From NCBI GenBank assembly GCA_002359315.1, contig DEMS01000013.1, forward strand, positions 1 through 64,000: DNA of 64,000 nucleotides, read 5' to 3'. Positions 8,929 through 17,763 of the stretch are shown piece after piece. The translations under genes were made by a program, and so were the position numbers. The stretch comes from Bacteroidetes bacterium UBA2664. Lineage in GTDB: Bacteria; Bacteroidota; Rhodothermia; Balneolales; Balneolaceae. Each line of letters begins with the position of its first letter. Position 1 is the first letter of the stretch. Under the pieces are notes generated by a model. The model ran no database searches, was not told the origin of the DNA, and was given only the letters and a program-made list of their open reading frames with translations.

Positions 8929-9111
8929 ATGAATAAGCACATTTTGTGGATGTTGATCGGGTGTGGGGCCGTATTTTTATTTCTATTTATTGCTCCGTCA
9001 CTTGGTTTAAATAAGGGGATAACAACCGCTTTAGCAATTGTAGCCATGCTTGCTTGTCACATCCTGATGATTGGTCATCACCGAAAGGGCTCAGAACCAC
9101 GGAGTCACTAA
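8929..9111 (+). CDS. DUF2933-like small membrane protein
   Basis: 60 residues: MNKHILWMLIGCGAVFLFLF begins a first transmembrane helix, and a second helix precedes the tail GHHRKGSEPRSH. Size and layout match DUF2933 proteins, short membrane proteins common in heavy-metal islands, function unknown. The ATG at 8929 was chosen over an upstream in-frame start at 8875 because the family begins just before the first helix. The stop codon lies inside a terminator-like stem. Confidence 0.7.
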   Translation: MNKHILWMLIGCGAVFLFLFIAPSLGLNKGITTALAIVAMLACHILMIGHHRKGSEPRSH

Positions 9112-9126
9112 TACTAGTTAGTGACT
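9103..9126 (+). terminator. Hairpin at the DUF2933 stop codon
   Basis: Perfect 9-bp stem AGTCACTAA / TTAGTGACT around a 6-nt loop; the left arm includes the TAA stop. No long U-tract follows. It would end the box-A operon. Confidence 0.55.
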
Positions 9127-9547
9127 TTATGAAGCAAGTGAGTCAAAGAGGAGCATTCCAAACGCTCAGTAATACAATGGCACAAATGAATCAACGTTGA
9201 TGTCTTTCCAGCAAAGAAATTTCGGTAGGGTGCGTAATCTAAACACTCTTCCGAAATTCGTTGCAAAATGAACATCTATGCCAAAATACAGCCGTTTTAT
9301 AATTTTACTCAGCTTTATAGTAATAGGGGGCAGAAATCAGTAATAGTAAACGCGACCCAAGTAACTAAGTATTATGTAATGCTTGTCTGAATTGCTTCGA
9401 TCTACAAATAATTAGTGGCCAAGAATTTTTACTCTTGCTGCTGTCCATTGACCTATTTTGATCCAGCCTATCCAATCATCTTTATAAGGGTAAAGTGACG
9501 GCCACCCTTATATATAGAAGCAATATAATTGCAAAATCTCTTACCAG
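9127..9547. other. Non-coding stretch with an imperfect inverted repeat
   Basis: No convincing gene. Arms 9211-9225 and 9251-9264 (GCAAAGAAATTTCGG versus CCGAAATTCGTTGC) pair with one bulge and one mismatch around ~25 nt. At 9154-9165 the 12-mer GCATTCCAAACG also occurs in hairpin repeat copy 1. The stretch may be decayed accessory DNA. Confidence 0.5.
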
Positions 9548-9583
9548 TTTAAGCTTTATTTCAGCAATGCGTTTGTATGTTAA
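9548..9583 (+). promoter_or_regulatory. Tandem TTTAAGS box B and -7 element
   Basis: TTTAAGC at 9548-9554 and TTTCAGC at 9559-9565 (11-bp period), then TATGTTAA at 9576-9583. Leads into a 43-codon ORF and the M50 protease/PPK2/CopB-ATPase/PfkA operon. One base of the second half-site deviates from consensus. Confidence 0.7.
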
Positions 9584-9623
9584 ATTATGAACTTGAAATG
9601 TGAACCGGTTAACCCACTTTATT

Positions 9624-9755
9624 ATGGACACACTGAAAAATCTGATTCGCAATCTTGCTGATAAAGTTGACCGGCTTCGGGGCGGTGCACAGCTTCAGGA
9701 AATTCCTGTAAGATTAGGCACTGAAAATCCTCCAGCTGCCCACATGCTAAGGTGA
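9624..9755 (+). CDS. 43-aa small ORF heading the box-B operon
   Basis: Frame MDTLKNLIRNLADKVDRLRG..., with an amphipathic N-terminal helix and a Pro-rich end. No family known. It begins 40 nt after the box-B -7 element and ends 50 nt before the protease gene, which is where a leader peptide or a small operon-encoded protein would sit. Ribosome-binding site is weak. Confidence 0.4.
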   Translation: MDTLKNLIRNLADKVDRLRGGAQLQEIPVRLGTENPPAAHMLR

Positions 9756-9805
9756 CTTGAGATCATGTTCGACAGTTAACAACAAAAATTATAACGATTA
9801 TTGCC

Positions 9806-10897
9806 ATGAAATGGTCACTTTACATCGGAAAACCTGCCGGTATCAAGGTCTTTATTCACTGGACCTTCATCTTACTGGTCATTTGGCTATCCTGGATGCA
9901 TTTGCAACAGGGACACGGGCTTTTTGAAATATTAATCGGGCTGCTTTTCCTTGCTGCCCTGTTTGCATGCGTCACCCTCCACGAATTCGGCCACGCCCTG
10001 GCGGCACGAAGGTATGGCATCGGAACCCGGGATATCAACCTGCTTCCCATCGGCGGAGTAGCCCGGCTGGAAAGCATGCCCGAAGTCCCCAAAGAGGAAC
10101 TGGTGGTAGCCATTGCCGGACCGGCAGTTAATGTGGTTATCGCCATCGGGTTGTACCTCATCATGCTGGTAATGGGGCAAAGCGATATGGAACTGAGCCA
10201 TCACATAACCGGCGGTAATTTCCTGGCCGACCTGCTGCTGATCAATATTATTTTGGTACTGTTTAACCTGATTCCCGCCTTCCCGATGGACGGCGGACGT
10301 GTGCTCCGCGCCCTGCTGGCCTTCAAAATGAAAAGAGGCAAGGCGACACAGGTTGCCGCTTCTGTCGGACAACTGTTAGCTATCGGTTTCGTCTTTTTCG
10401 GCTTGTTTTACAATCCCTGGCTACTGTTTATAGGGATCTTTGTATTCCTGGGAGCCGGCGCTGAATCCAAACAGGTTGTGGCCACTGAATCCTTGCGAGA
10501 GATAAAGGTCCAGGACCTGATGGCAACCGATTATTTGGCGCTTTCCCAAACAGCTTTCGTATCAAAGGCAGCTGCCGCCTTTATGGAAAGCCGGGAACCA
10601 GAGCTGGTTGTAACTGATGAAGAGCGCTTTGTGGGGATCGCATCCTACAAATTGATTATCGAAGAGATGCAAAAAGGTCATTTTGATAATCCCGTAATAA
10701 AACTTGTGAAAGAACAGGTACAAACTTTGACTCCGGACACGCTTATTTATGAGTTATTACCGCAGGTTCAGCAATCCGGGCAACATATTTTCCCCGTGCT
10801 GGATGAAGATCGTCTTGTGGGAGTCATATATTACAAGGACTTGATTAAATTGCTTGAACAAAACGAGGTTGATACCGCTCCCCGGCACAGACATTAA
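9806..10897 (+). CDS. Site-2 protease (M50) with CBS pair
   Basis: 363 residues. Zinc-binding HEFGH at 59-63 and the third-ligand motif NLIPAFPMDGGR at 154-165 identify an intramembrane metalloprotease of the SpoIVFB/Rip3 type, with about six membrane segments in residues 1-215. Residues ~235-360 form two CBS repeats, which commonly bind adenine nucleotides and may gate activity by energy charge. Such CBS-containing members often lie with PPK2, cation ATPases and glycolytic genes in dormancy or stress clusters, as here. The substrate (perhaps an anti-sigma factor) is not evident in the window. Confidence 0.9.
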   Translation: MKWSLYIGKPAGIKVFIHWTFILLVIWLSWMHLQQGHGLFEILIGLLFLAALFACVTLHEFGHALAARRYGIGTRDINLLPIGGVARLESMPEVPKEELVVAIAGPAVNVVIAIGLYLIMLVMGQSDMELSHHITGGNFLADLLLINIILVLFNLIPAFPMDGGRVLRALLAFKMKRGKATQVAASVGQLLAIGFVFFGLFYNPWLLFIGIFVFLGAGAESKQVVATESLREIKVQDLMATDYLALSQTAFVSKAAAAFMESREPELVVTDEERFVGIASYKLIIEEMQKGHFDNPVIKLVKEQVQTLTPDTLIYELLPQVQQSGQHIFPVLDEDRLVGVIYYKDLIKLLEQNEVDTAPRHRH

Positions 10898-10926
10898 CTT
10901 CAAACACAATTTATAATTTTATAACA

Positions 10927-11658
10927 GTGATAGATTTAAATACTACTTCAACCAAACCGCCTCCCGGGAGTTCTAAAGAATCGACCAAAGAAGCTCTTTT
11001 AAAAAAACGGCAGGATTTATTTGAGCTTCAAAATAAATTTTATGCCGATGGGCGTTATGGATTGCTCATTATCCTGCAGGGAATGGATACATCAGGAAAA
11101 GATGGCACCATCCGTCATGCCTTTAGCAGTATGAATCCACAGGGGATACAGGTAAAATCCTTTAAAGCACCAACGGAAGAAGAACTGGCTCACGATTTTT
11201 TGTGGCGCGTGTATCCCCACATTCCGCCCAAAAGAATGATCGAAGTATTTAACCGTTCTTATTACGAAGATATCCTGTTTCCGTTGGTCAACCGCTCCCT
11301 GCCGGAAGAAGTTATCCATCACCGGTGCCGGCTCCTTAAGAGCCTGGAGCAGCATTTAGTTCAGAATGATATCCATATATTGAAATTTTTTCTCCATATT
11401 TCACAGGAAGAGCAAAAAAAGCGGATAAGCGAACGACTCTCCAAACCACATAAACGCTGGAAATATAGTATAGAAGATGAACAATCAGCCAAACAATGGG
11501 ACGCTTACCGAGAAGCCTATACCATGCTTATAAATAATTGCGATCAGCCTTCCTGGCATATTGTCCCGGCTGATAAACGTTGGTTTCGAAACTATTATGT
11601 TGCCAATATACTCACAGAACATCTTGAAAAACACAATTTAAAATATCCCACTACCTAA
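10927..11658 (+). CDS. ppk2: Polyphosphate kinase 2 family protein
   Basis: 243 residues, single PPK2 domain. Walker A GMDTSGKDG (52-60), followed by the family hallmark EVFNRSYYED (106-115) and a lid region SKPHKRWKYS near residue 180. The enzyme moves phosphate between polyphosphate and nucleoside di- or monophosphates; the preferred direction cannot be read from sequence. Starts with GTG, 29 nt after the protease gene, and is followed after 12 nt by the copper ATPase, so it is clearly in the same operon. Polyphosphate turnover is a known partner of metal tolerance, which suits the neighbourhood. Confidence 0.9.
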   Translation: MIDLNTTSTKPPPGSSKESTKEALLKKRQDLFELQNKFYADGRYGLLIILQGMDTSGKDGTIRHAFSSMNPQGIQVKSFKAPTEEELAHDFLWRVYPHIPPKRMIEVFNRSYYEDILFPLVNRSLPEEVIHHRCRLLKSLEQHLVQNDIHILKFFLHISQEEQKKRISERLSKPHKRWKYSIEDEQSAKQWDAYREAYTMLINNCDQPSWHIVPADKRWFRNYYVANILTEHLEKHNLKYPTT

Positions 11659-11670
11659 CAGCCAAACATT

Positions 11671-13749
11671 ATGGAAAATCACGAGCAGCACAAACAGAAA
11701 AAAGCAGACCATACCAAAATGGATCACTCAAAAATGGATCATTCCGAGCATGGAGGGGCACCTATGGGAATGGCCGGCCACGACCACCATAAAATGATGG
11801 TTGCCGATTTCCGGAAACGGTTCTGGATATCATCTATTATAAGTATTCCCATCCTTTTCTTTTCCCCGATGATCCAGGAATTCTTTGGGTATGAGTACCT
11901 GCTCCCTGGCAATTCCTATATCCTTTTTGCGCTTTCCTCCTTTGTTTATTTCTGGGGTGCGTGGCCTTTTCTAAAAGGTTTCTGGGGCGAAATGAAAGCC
12001 AAAGGGCCCGGAATGATGACTCTGATATCGATGGCTATAAGTGTGGCCTATTTTTATAGTTCGGCCACGGTTTTTGGGTTAAGAGGAGAAGATTTTTTCT
12101 GGGAGTTGGTTACCCTGATAGACATTATGCTGCTGGGTCATTGGCTGGAAATGAAATCGGTACTCGGCGCATCCAAAGCCCTGCAATTATTGGTGAGCAT
12201 GCTGCCGGCTGAAGCGCACCGGGTGAAAGGCGATACCATAGAGGATGTGAAGCTGGAAGAACTTTTAAAAGGGGATATCATACTGATAAAGCCCGGGGAA
12301 AAAGTACCTGCCGATGGTATAATCACAGAGGGCTCCAGTTATTTGAACGAATCGATGCTTACCGGGGAGTCAAAACCTGTTAAAAAAGAATTGAACGAAA
12401 AGGTGATAGGGGGTTCCATTAACGGCAATAGCACCCTAAAAGTTAAAGTAGAACATACCGGCAAAGACAGCTACCTGAACAAAGTAATCAAGCTGGTGGA
12501 AGATGCCCAGAAAACCAAATCCAAAATGCAAAACCTTTCCGACCGGGCGGCCAAATGGCTTACCTATATCGCCCTGGCCATTGGTTTTGGCACCCTGGCA
12601 GTATGGCTTATACTGGGTTATCCTTTTGTATTTGCCCTGGAGAGAATGGTAACGGTCATGATCATTGCCTGTCCGCACGCTTTGGGATTAGCCATTCCCC
12701 TGGTAGTAGCGATATCAACGGCCATTTCTGCACAGAATGGACTGCTTATCCGTAACAGAACTGCTTTTGAGGAATCCAGAAAAATATCGGCATTGTTATT
12801 TGATAAGACCGGGACATTGACCAAAGGCGACTTTGGGGTAACACGGATTGAATCTGTGGATAATGCTTATTCCAAAGACGAAATCCTTCGCCTGTCAAGC
12901 GCTTTAGAGCAAAGCTCGGAACACCCCATAGCTGTTGGTATTATCAAAAAAGTAAAAGAAGAAAATGTTACCGTACCAAAACTGGAAAATTTCAATGCCA
13001 TTACCGGCAAAGGGGTTGAAGCCGATGTAGAGGGTAAAAAAGTAAAAGTGGTAAGCCCCGGATATTTAAGAGATGAAAATATTGCCATTCCTGAGGACGC
13101 TTACAGCGATGCCGCAGAAACAGTCGTGTTCGTTTTGATCGATGGCAAACTCTCCGGATATATAGCACTGGCCGACGAAATCAGGCCCGAATCTTTTGAT
13201 GCTATCCAGGTATTTAAAAAGAACAATATAAAAGTATTGATGGCAACGGGAGATAATGAAAAAACTGCCAAAGCAGTAAGCGATAAACTTGGGCTGGACG
13301 GATACTATTCAGAAGTACTGCCCCATCAAAAGGTGGAAATCGTAAAAGAACTACAAGGCAAGAATGAGTTTGTTGCCATGACCGGGGATGGCGTAAACGA
13401 CGCACCTGCACTGGCACAGGCCGATGTTGGCATTGCCGTAGGCTCCGGTACCGATGTTGCCGCAGAAACAGCTGATATAATTTTGGTGAACAGCAACCCG
13501 CAGGACATTGCCAGCCTCATTTTATTTGGCAAGGCTACGTTCAAAAAAATGATCCAAAACCTGATCTGGGCCACCGGTTATAATATTGTTGCCATACCGC
13601 TGGCGGCCGGGGTGCTCTATTCCACCGGCTTTGTACTGGGACCCGCTGTGGCGGCTGTGTTTATGAGCCTCAGTACCATCATCGTAGCCATCAATGCGCA
13701 GTTGCTTAAAGGGAAAATGAAAAGAGGTGAGCAGCAACAAGATGCTTAG
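11671..13749 (+). CDS. copB: Copper-translocating P-type ATPase, CPH type (CopB/P1B-3)
   Basis: 692 residues. The cytosolic N-terminus is a His/Met-rich tail (several MDHS repeats, HDHHKMM) in place of HMA domains. Landmarks: TGES (231-234), transmembrane metal motif CPH (334-336, within IIACPHALGL) and phosphorylation site DKTGT (378-382), then TGDGVNDAPAL. CPH instead of CPC defines the P1B-3 class, usually linked to Cu(I)/Cu(II) or Ag export. A separate CPC-type pump lies at 30.2 kb, so the island encodes two distinct copper ATPases. Not to be confused with the outer-membrane CopB at 54.2 kb. Confidence 0.92.
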   Translation: MENHEQHKQKKADHTKMDHSKMDHSEHGGAPMGMAGHDHHKMMVADFRKRFWISSIISIPILFFSPMIQEFFGYEYLLPGNSYILFALSSFVYFWGAWPFLKGFWGEMKAKGPGMMTLISMAISVAYFYSSATVFGLRGEDFFWELVTLIDIMLLGHWLEMKSVLGASKALQLLVSMLPAEAHRVKGDTIEDVKLEELLKGDIILIKPGEKVPADGIITEGSSYLNESMLTGESKPVKKELNEKVIGGSINGNSTLKVKVEHTGKDSYLNKVIKLVEDAQKTKSKMQNLSDRAAKWLTYIALAIGFGTLAVWLILGYPFVFALERMVTVMIIACPHALGLAIPLVVAISTAISAQNGLLIRNRTAFEESRKISALLFDKTGTLTKGDFGVTRIESVDNAYSKDEILRLSSALEQSSEHPIAVGIIKKVKEENVTVPKLENFNAITGKGVEADVEGKKVKVVSPGYLRDENIAIPEDAYSDAAETVVFVLIDGKLSGYIALADEIRPESFDAIQVFKKNNIKVLMATGDNEKTAKAVSDKLGLDGYYSEVLPHQKVEIVKELQGKNEFVAMTGDGVNDAPALAQADVGIAVGSGTDVAAETADIILVNSNPQDIASLILFGKATFKKMIQNLIWATGYNIVAIPLAAGVLYSTGFVLGPAVAAVFMSLSTIIVAINAQLLKGKMKRGEQQQDA

Positions 13750-13788
13750 TAGCCAGCGTACCGAAGTACAAAGGAGGAACTGTAAATT

Positions 13789-14763
13789 ATGAGTGAACGT
13801 ATCAAACATATCGGCATTTTCACTTCCGGCGGCGATTCTCCCGGAATGAATGCAGCCCTGCATGGAGCCGCCAAAGCCGCCCTGGCAAATGGGATGAGGA
13901 TAAGTGGTATATTCAGGGGCTATGAAGGAATGATAGACGGTGATATTGTAAGCCTGAATGAAAAAGACCTGCAAAAAACCGTGCACAAAGGGGGCACCAT
14001 CCTTAAGACAGCCCGCAGCGACCGCTTCCGCAAAGAGGAAGGAAGAAAAGCCGCCCTGAAAAACCTGGAGAAAAAAGGGGTAGATGCCCTCATTGCCATT
14101 GGGGGTGATGGCACCTTTCGCGGCATGCTGGCTTTTTCGGAGCTATGCACACTGCCCTTTATCGGGATACCCGGTACCATTGACAATGACTTGGCCGGCA
14201 CGGATTACACCCTCGGATTCGACACAGCGGTAAACACGGCTATCGAGAATATTGATAAAATAAGGGATACCGCAGAATCGCATAACCGTGTATTTCTGGT
14301 AGAAGTAATGGGGCGGGACTCTGGTTACATTGCCATTCATTCCGGCCTGGGAACGGGGGCTGATGGCATTTTGATCCCCAAGAGTAGTGAGGATTTTAAC
14401 CGGTTGTTGGAAAAGATCCGCCACTATCACAGCCAGGAAGAATTGATTGTGATTGTGTCCGAAGGAGATGAGCTGGGGGTGGACCCGGTCGCTTCAAAAA
14501 TCAGGGAAGTATATCCTTCAGTGGACTTGCGCATAAGCATCCTGGGGCACGTGCAGCGGGGAGGCCATCCCTCAGCCTTCGACCGAATGCTGGGCATCAG
14601 GCTGGGAGTAGCTTCGGTAAAGGCGCTTCTGGAGGGACACAAAAACGTAATGGCTGGAATTGTAAATAATTCCCTGACCCTGACGCCTTTTGAAAAAGTG
14701 GTGAAACAACACCAGGTGGATGCTGAATTGCAAGAGCTTTTGACGTTGTTCTATCTAAAATAA
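13789..14763 (+). CDS. pfkA: ATP-type 6-phosphofructokinase
   Basis: 324 residues, normal length for bacterial PfkA. Motifs: GGDSPGMNAA near residue 13, GGDGTFRG near 105 and the catalytic PGTIDND near 128. Gly rather than Asp in GGDGT, and PGTIDND rather than PKTIDND, point to ATP rather than pyrophosphate as donor. Good Shine-Dalgarno (AAAGGAGG) 14 nt before the ATG. It commits fructose-6-phosphate to glycolysis. Placed behind a copper ATPase and PPK2, it is probably a stress-induced extra copy rather than the housekeeping enzyme (inference). Confidence 0.92.
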   Translation: MSERIKHIGIFTSGGDSPGMNAALHGAAKAALANGMRISGIFRGYEGMIDGDIVSLNEKDLQKTVHKGGTILKTARSDRFRKEEGRKAALKNLEKKGVDALIAIGGDGTFRGMLAFSELCTLPFIGIPGTIDNDLAGTDYTLGFDTAVNTAIENIDKIRDTAESHNRVFLVEVMGRDSGYIAIHSGLGTGADGILIPKSSEDFNRLLEKIRHYHSQEELIVIVSEGDELGVDPVASKIREVYPSVDLRISILGHVQRGGHPSAFDRMLGIRLGVASVKALLEGHKNVMAGIVNNSLTLTPFEKVVKQHQVDAELQELLTLFYLK

Positions 14764-15023
14764 TTGGCCATGAAACAACCCTCTGCAACATTTGAAAATT
14801 CGATAAAGCGGCCCCTGAAAAAACCAACGGGGGCTGGCATGAAATGTAAAATACCGCAGCCCTGATAATAGCTCTCAACCGCAAGGTGCCGAATGATGCT
14901 CATCTTATTTGAACCTGAGTTCTTTCCAAGGCACTGCATTACGAGATAAAAAAACACTAAAATCATGCCTGTTGAAACAGAATGTGGCTGACACGGCTCC
15001 AAACTATAAAATTTCTACTTCAA

Positions 15024-15058
15024 TTTAAGCTTGTTTTAAGGCTCATGGTTTATCTTAC
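15024..15058 (+). promoter_or_regulatory. Tandem TTTAAGS box C and -7 element
   Basis: TTTAAGC at 15024-15030 and TTTAAGG at 15035-15041 (11-bp period), then TATCTTAC at 15051-15058. Precedes the SHOCT/GAPDH operon. The rest of 14764-15126 shows no gene; a weak GC stem at 14811-14834 could terminate pfkA. Confidence 0.75.
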
Positions 15059-15126
15059 GGACAGCAACTTGCTGTGGCCTGCGAATGATGGCACAGCATA
15101 CGTTCAATAGTAAAAAACCTTTGACC

Positions 15127-15342
15127 ATGTTTTACAATCATCATTTATTTGGTATGCACTGGATCTGGTGGATTGTGATCTCTATAGGACTCCTTTTGGT
15201 TTTTTTGGATTTGATTCCATATTGGCGCGATAGTGATGTACGGGAAGACGCAATGGATATATTGACTAAGAGGTTTGCCCGTGGAGAAATAGAACGCGAA
15301 GAGTTTGAGGAGCGTAAGAAAGTTTTAAAACTAAACAAGTAA
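15127..15342 (+). CDS. SHOCT-domain small membrane protein
   Basis: 71 residues from the Met at 15127. One Trp-rich transmembrane helix (WIWWIVISIGLLLVFLDL) is followed by the SHOCT-type motif (DILTKRFARGEIEREEFEER, short helix-turn-helix ending in ERKKVLK). An upstream ATG at 15085 is in frame but would add residues not usual for the family. First gene after box C, 17 nt before GAPDH. SHOCT domains are thought to mediate oligomerisation or membrane tethering; the exact role is unknown. A second SHOCT protein leads another box-controlled operon at 25.4 kb. Confidence 0.8.
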   Translation: MFYNHHLFGMHWIWWIVISIGLLLVFLDLIPYWRDSDVREDAMDILTKRFARGEIEREEFEERKKVLKLNK

Positions 15343-15359
15343 AATTAAAAAATACAACT

Positions 15360-16391
15360 ATGGAAAAGATCAAAATAGCCGTAAACGGATATGGCGTCAT
15401 CGGAAAACGGGTGGCGGAAGCAGTAACCTTGCAAGAAGATATGGAACTGGTGGGCATCGGTGATGTAGCTGCCGACTGGAGAATTAAAGCCGCAGCCGCC
15501 AAAGGGTATCCGATATTTGCCAATACGGACGAAGGCCGCAAAGCGATGGACAATCAGAATATCTCGGTGGCCGGAGGCCTGGATGATTTGCTGGAGGCCG
15601 CTGATGTGGTGGTGGATTGTGCTCCGAAAAAATTCGGCGCGCAAAATGCCGAACGGTATAAAACGGCAGGTGTGAAGTTTATCGTGCAGGGCGGGGAAAA
15701 GCATGAGACGACCGGGCATTCCTTCAGCGCGGAAAATAATTATGCCTCTGCTTTAAATCGGGAAAGTACCCGCGTGGTCTCCTGCAACACCACCTCTATC
15801 GTACGGACCCTCAGCGCATTAAAACGAGCGGGATTACTGAATAAAGCACGTGGTACGCTGTTGCGCCGAGCCACCGATCCGTGGGAAAGCCACAAAAACG
15901 GTATCATGAATACAATGGTTCCTGAACCGGAAATTCCCAGTCACCAGGGCCCGGATGCCCAGAGCGTAGATCCCGAACTGGATGTGGTAACTGCCGCGGT
16001 AAAAGTACCCCAAACACTTTCCCATATGCATTACTGGACCGTGCAATTGACCAAAGAAGTATCTAAGGAGGACGTGCTGGAGGCTTTTAGTACCTCAACG
16101 CGAACCGCATTTATCAATATGAGCGATGATCTTTCGGCCAATAATGCCGTCAAGGAGCTGATGCTGGATCTGGGTCGTCCCCATGGGGATATGTATGAAG
16201 TGGCCATCTGGGAAGATATGCTCAAAGTGGAAGGCGAGGAGCTATATTACGCCTACCTGGTCGATAACCAGGCGATCGTGATTCCCGAAACTATTGATGC
16301 CATCCGTGCGCTGACCGGCAGCGAATCGGACCCCAAAAAATCGGTTGATAAGACAAACCGTTCGCTGGGCATTACGCAACGGTTCATTTAG
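15360..16391 (+). CDS. Type II (archaeal-type) glyceraldehyde-3-phosphate dehydrogenase
   Basis: 343 residues. Rossmann start VNGYGVIGKRVAE (8-20); active-site Cys142 in SCNTTSIVRT (141-150). The overall pattern (GYPIFANTDE, FIVQGGEKH) matches the class II enzymes of archaea rather than bacterial GapA, whose active site reads SCTTNCL. The family uses NAD or NADP with phosphate. With PfkA, GlgC and GlgX in the same island, it would support glycolytic flux from glycogen under stress. Presence in a bacterium suggests past lateral transfer from archaea, though such copies are known in some bacteria. Ends before a strong hairpin. Confidence 0.9.
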   Translation: MEKIKIAVNGYGVIGKRVAEAVTLQEDMELVGIGDVAADWRIKAAAAKGYPIFANTDEGRKAMDNQNISVAGGLDDLLEAADVVVDCAPKKFGAQNAERYKTAGVKFIVQGGEKHETTGHSFSAENNYASALNRESTRVVSCNTTSIVRTLSALKRAGLLNKARGTLLRRATDPWESHKNGIMNTMVPEPEIPSHQGPDAQSVDPELDVVTAAVKVPQTLSHMHYWTVQLTKEVSKEDVLEAFSTSTRTAFINMSDDLSANNAVKELMLDLGRPHGDMYEVAIWEDMLKVEGEELYYAYLVDNQAIVIPETIDAIRALTGSESDPKKSVDKTNRSLGITQRFI

Positions 16392-16411
16392 AAAGGTTCG
16401 TTTTCATTAGT

Positions 16412-16441
16412 AAGAGGGCGTAGCAAAATCTGCTGCCTCTT
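16412..16441 (+). terminator. Terminator hairpin after GAPDH
   Basis: AAGAGG and AGCA arms pair with TGCT and CCTCTT (with a small bulge), then TGTTTC. Lies 20 nt after the GAPDH stop, so genes from 16570 may have their own promoter or rely on read-through. Confidence 0.6.
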
Positions 16442-16569
16442 GTTTCAAGTTGGTTGTACTTTCGATGTTATGGACCCATTAAACGGGAGTGCATTTCCTT
16501 GGAACCGTAGGTTAATGGTTTTGCAAAGCCCTCATTTAACAAAAATTTCAAACTACACGGAATTGATAC

Positions 16570-17244
16570 ATGGAAAGAGGATTTGAACATTCAGGTGCCT
16601 GGATTATAGCACTTTTTGTTATCGTTATTGCGTCTTGGCTTTTATACAAATATCTGGCCCCAAAAACTTGGAGGGAGTGGATAGGAGCAGGATTGATTCA
16701 GGGCTTCATCATCGCATTATATGCGGAGATGTACGGCTTCCCGCTTACCATTTATCTGATGGTTCGGTTCCTGGGGTTGGATAGTGGTAGTGGTGATCTA
16801 AACGCCAACCTTTGGTCTACTTTAGTGGGCGTTGGTGAAACGGGTATGATGATCTCGATGATCGTGGGTTATATCCTTCTTTTTGGTGGATTTGGCATTT
16901 TTATCCAGGGCTGGCGCCAACTGTATCGCGCCAAACAGGAAAACAGGCTGGCCACCGACGGATTATACAGCCTGGTCAGGCATCCCCAATACACCGGGTT
17001 GTTTATCGGGCTTTTTGGAGAGGGTGTCATTCATTGGCCCACCATATTCTCCGTAGGTTTGTTCCCGGTTATCGTTATAGCTTATGTTCTGCTTGCCAAA
17101 AGAGAAGAGAAGAAAGTGATCGAGGAGTTTGGCGAAGAATATCTCGAATACAAGCGGAACGTCCCGGCCTTCCTTCCGGTGAAAGGCAAATGGAAACAGT
17201 TTCTGCAACGGTCGTCCAGCGGTTCTTCAGACAACCCAGACTAA
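16570..17244 (+). CDS. ICMT/PEMT-like membrane methyltransferase
   Basis: 224 residues with about five transmembrane helices. The C-terminal half contains the cofactor motif LVRHPQYTG (near residue 137) and a later EE pair in KREEKKVIEEFGEEY, both characteristic of isoprenylcysteine carboxyl methyltransferase-like and phospholipid methyltransferase families using S-adenosylmethionine. The substrate cannot be told; a membrane lipid is plausible given the cyclopropane synthase and patatin genes nearby. Tail ends in a Ser-rich stretch. Confidence 0.8.
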   Translation: MERGFEHSGAWIIALFVIVIASWLLYKYLAPKTWREWIGAGLIQGFIIALYAEMYGFPLTIYLMVRFLGLDSGSGDLNANLWSTLVGVGETGMMISMIVGYILLFGGFGIFIQGWRQLYRAKQENRLATDGLYSLVRHPQYTGLFIGLFGEGVIHWPTIFSVGLFPVIVIAYVLLAKREEKKVIEEFGEEYLEYKRNVPAFLPVKGKWKQFLQRSSSGSSDNPD

Positions 17245-17446
17245 TCGATTCAATTCGAGGGAATGAATTCAAAATACAGACAAATAACATAGTTTTGACT
17301 GAAAGATGTAAAGCGAATAGGATGTGGTTCTTAACAGATTATAACCTTCAATATGATCCCCATCCCTCCAACGGGATAGCGCTTGACCGGCTTTATCCTG
17401 GATTTTATTCAAAACGAAATTTTTTAATACAAAACATATCTAATCC

Positions 17447-17743
17447 ATGAGTAACCAAACAGATAGTAGCCCTGATGAAAAAAATGAACCAGCAATAATT
17501 ATATATTGCAAGGAGTGGTGCGACTACCTGCGAAAGCTGGTCCATCTGCTCCAGGAAAAAGACTATGCGTTTACTTTTATTGACTTGCGATTTGATACTC
17601 GGAAAGCGAAGGGGCTGGTCTCTAAATTAGGGAATCCCTTGATATTGCCCGTTATTTATATCAACGATCAATATTATGAAAGGCCGGTATTTTCCAAAAT
17701 AAATAAAGCATTCAATCTCAGCCATTCACCTGCTAAAGTATAA
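17447..17743 (+). CDS. Glutaredoxin-like protein with atypical active site
   Basis: 98 residues. The glutaredoxin fold is suggested by AIIIYCKEWCDYLRKL (16-31), where WCDYL (24-28) replaces the classical CPYC, and by a cis-Pro-like LPVIYIN (67-73). Cys25 occupies the usual nucleophile position, the resolving Cys is missing (Leu), and an extra Cys21 lies four residues before. It may act as a monothiol glutaredoxin or as a metal-binding or redox sensor. Cytosolic, no signal peptide. Confidence 0.7.
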   Translation: MSNQTDSSPDEKNEPAIIIYCKEWCDYLRKLVHLLQEKDYAFTFIDLRFDTRKAKGLVSKLGNPLILPVIYINDQYYERPVFSKINKAFNLSHSPAKV

Positions 17744-17763
17744 ATTGGTTAATACGGATAAAA

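Noticed and set aside
14751..15002. 83-codon minus-strand frame between pfkA and box C
   Set aside because: Overlaps the pfkA end and the gap without a ribosome-binding site or recognisable domain; likely chance.
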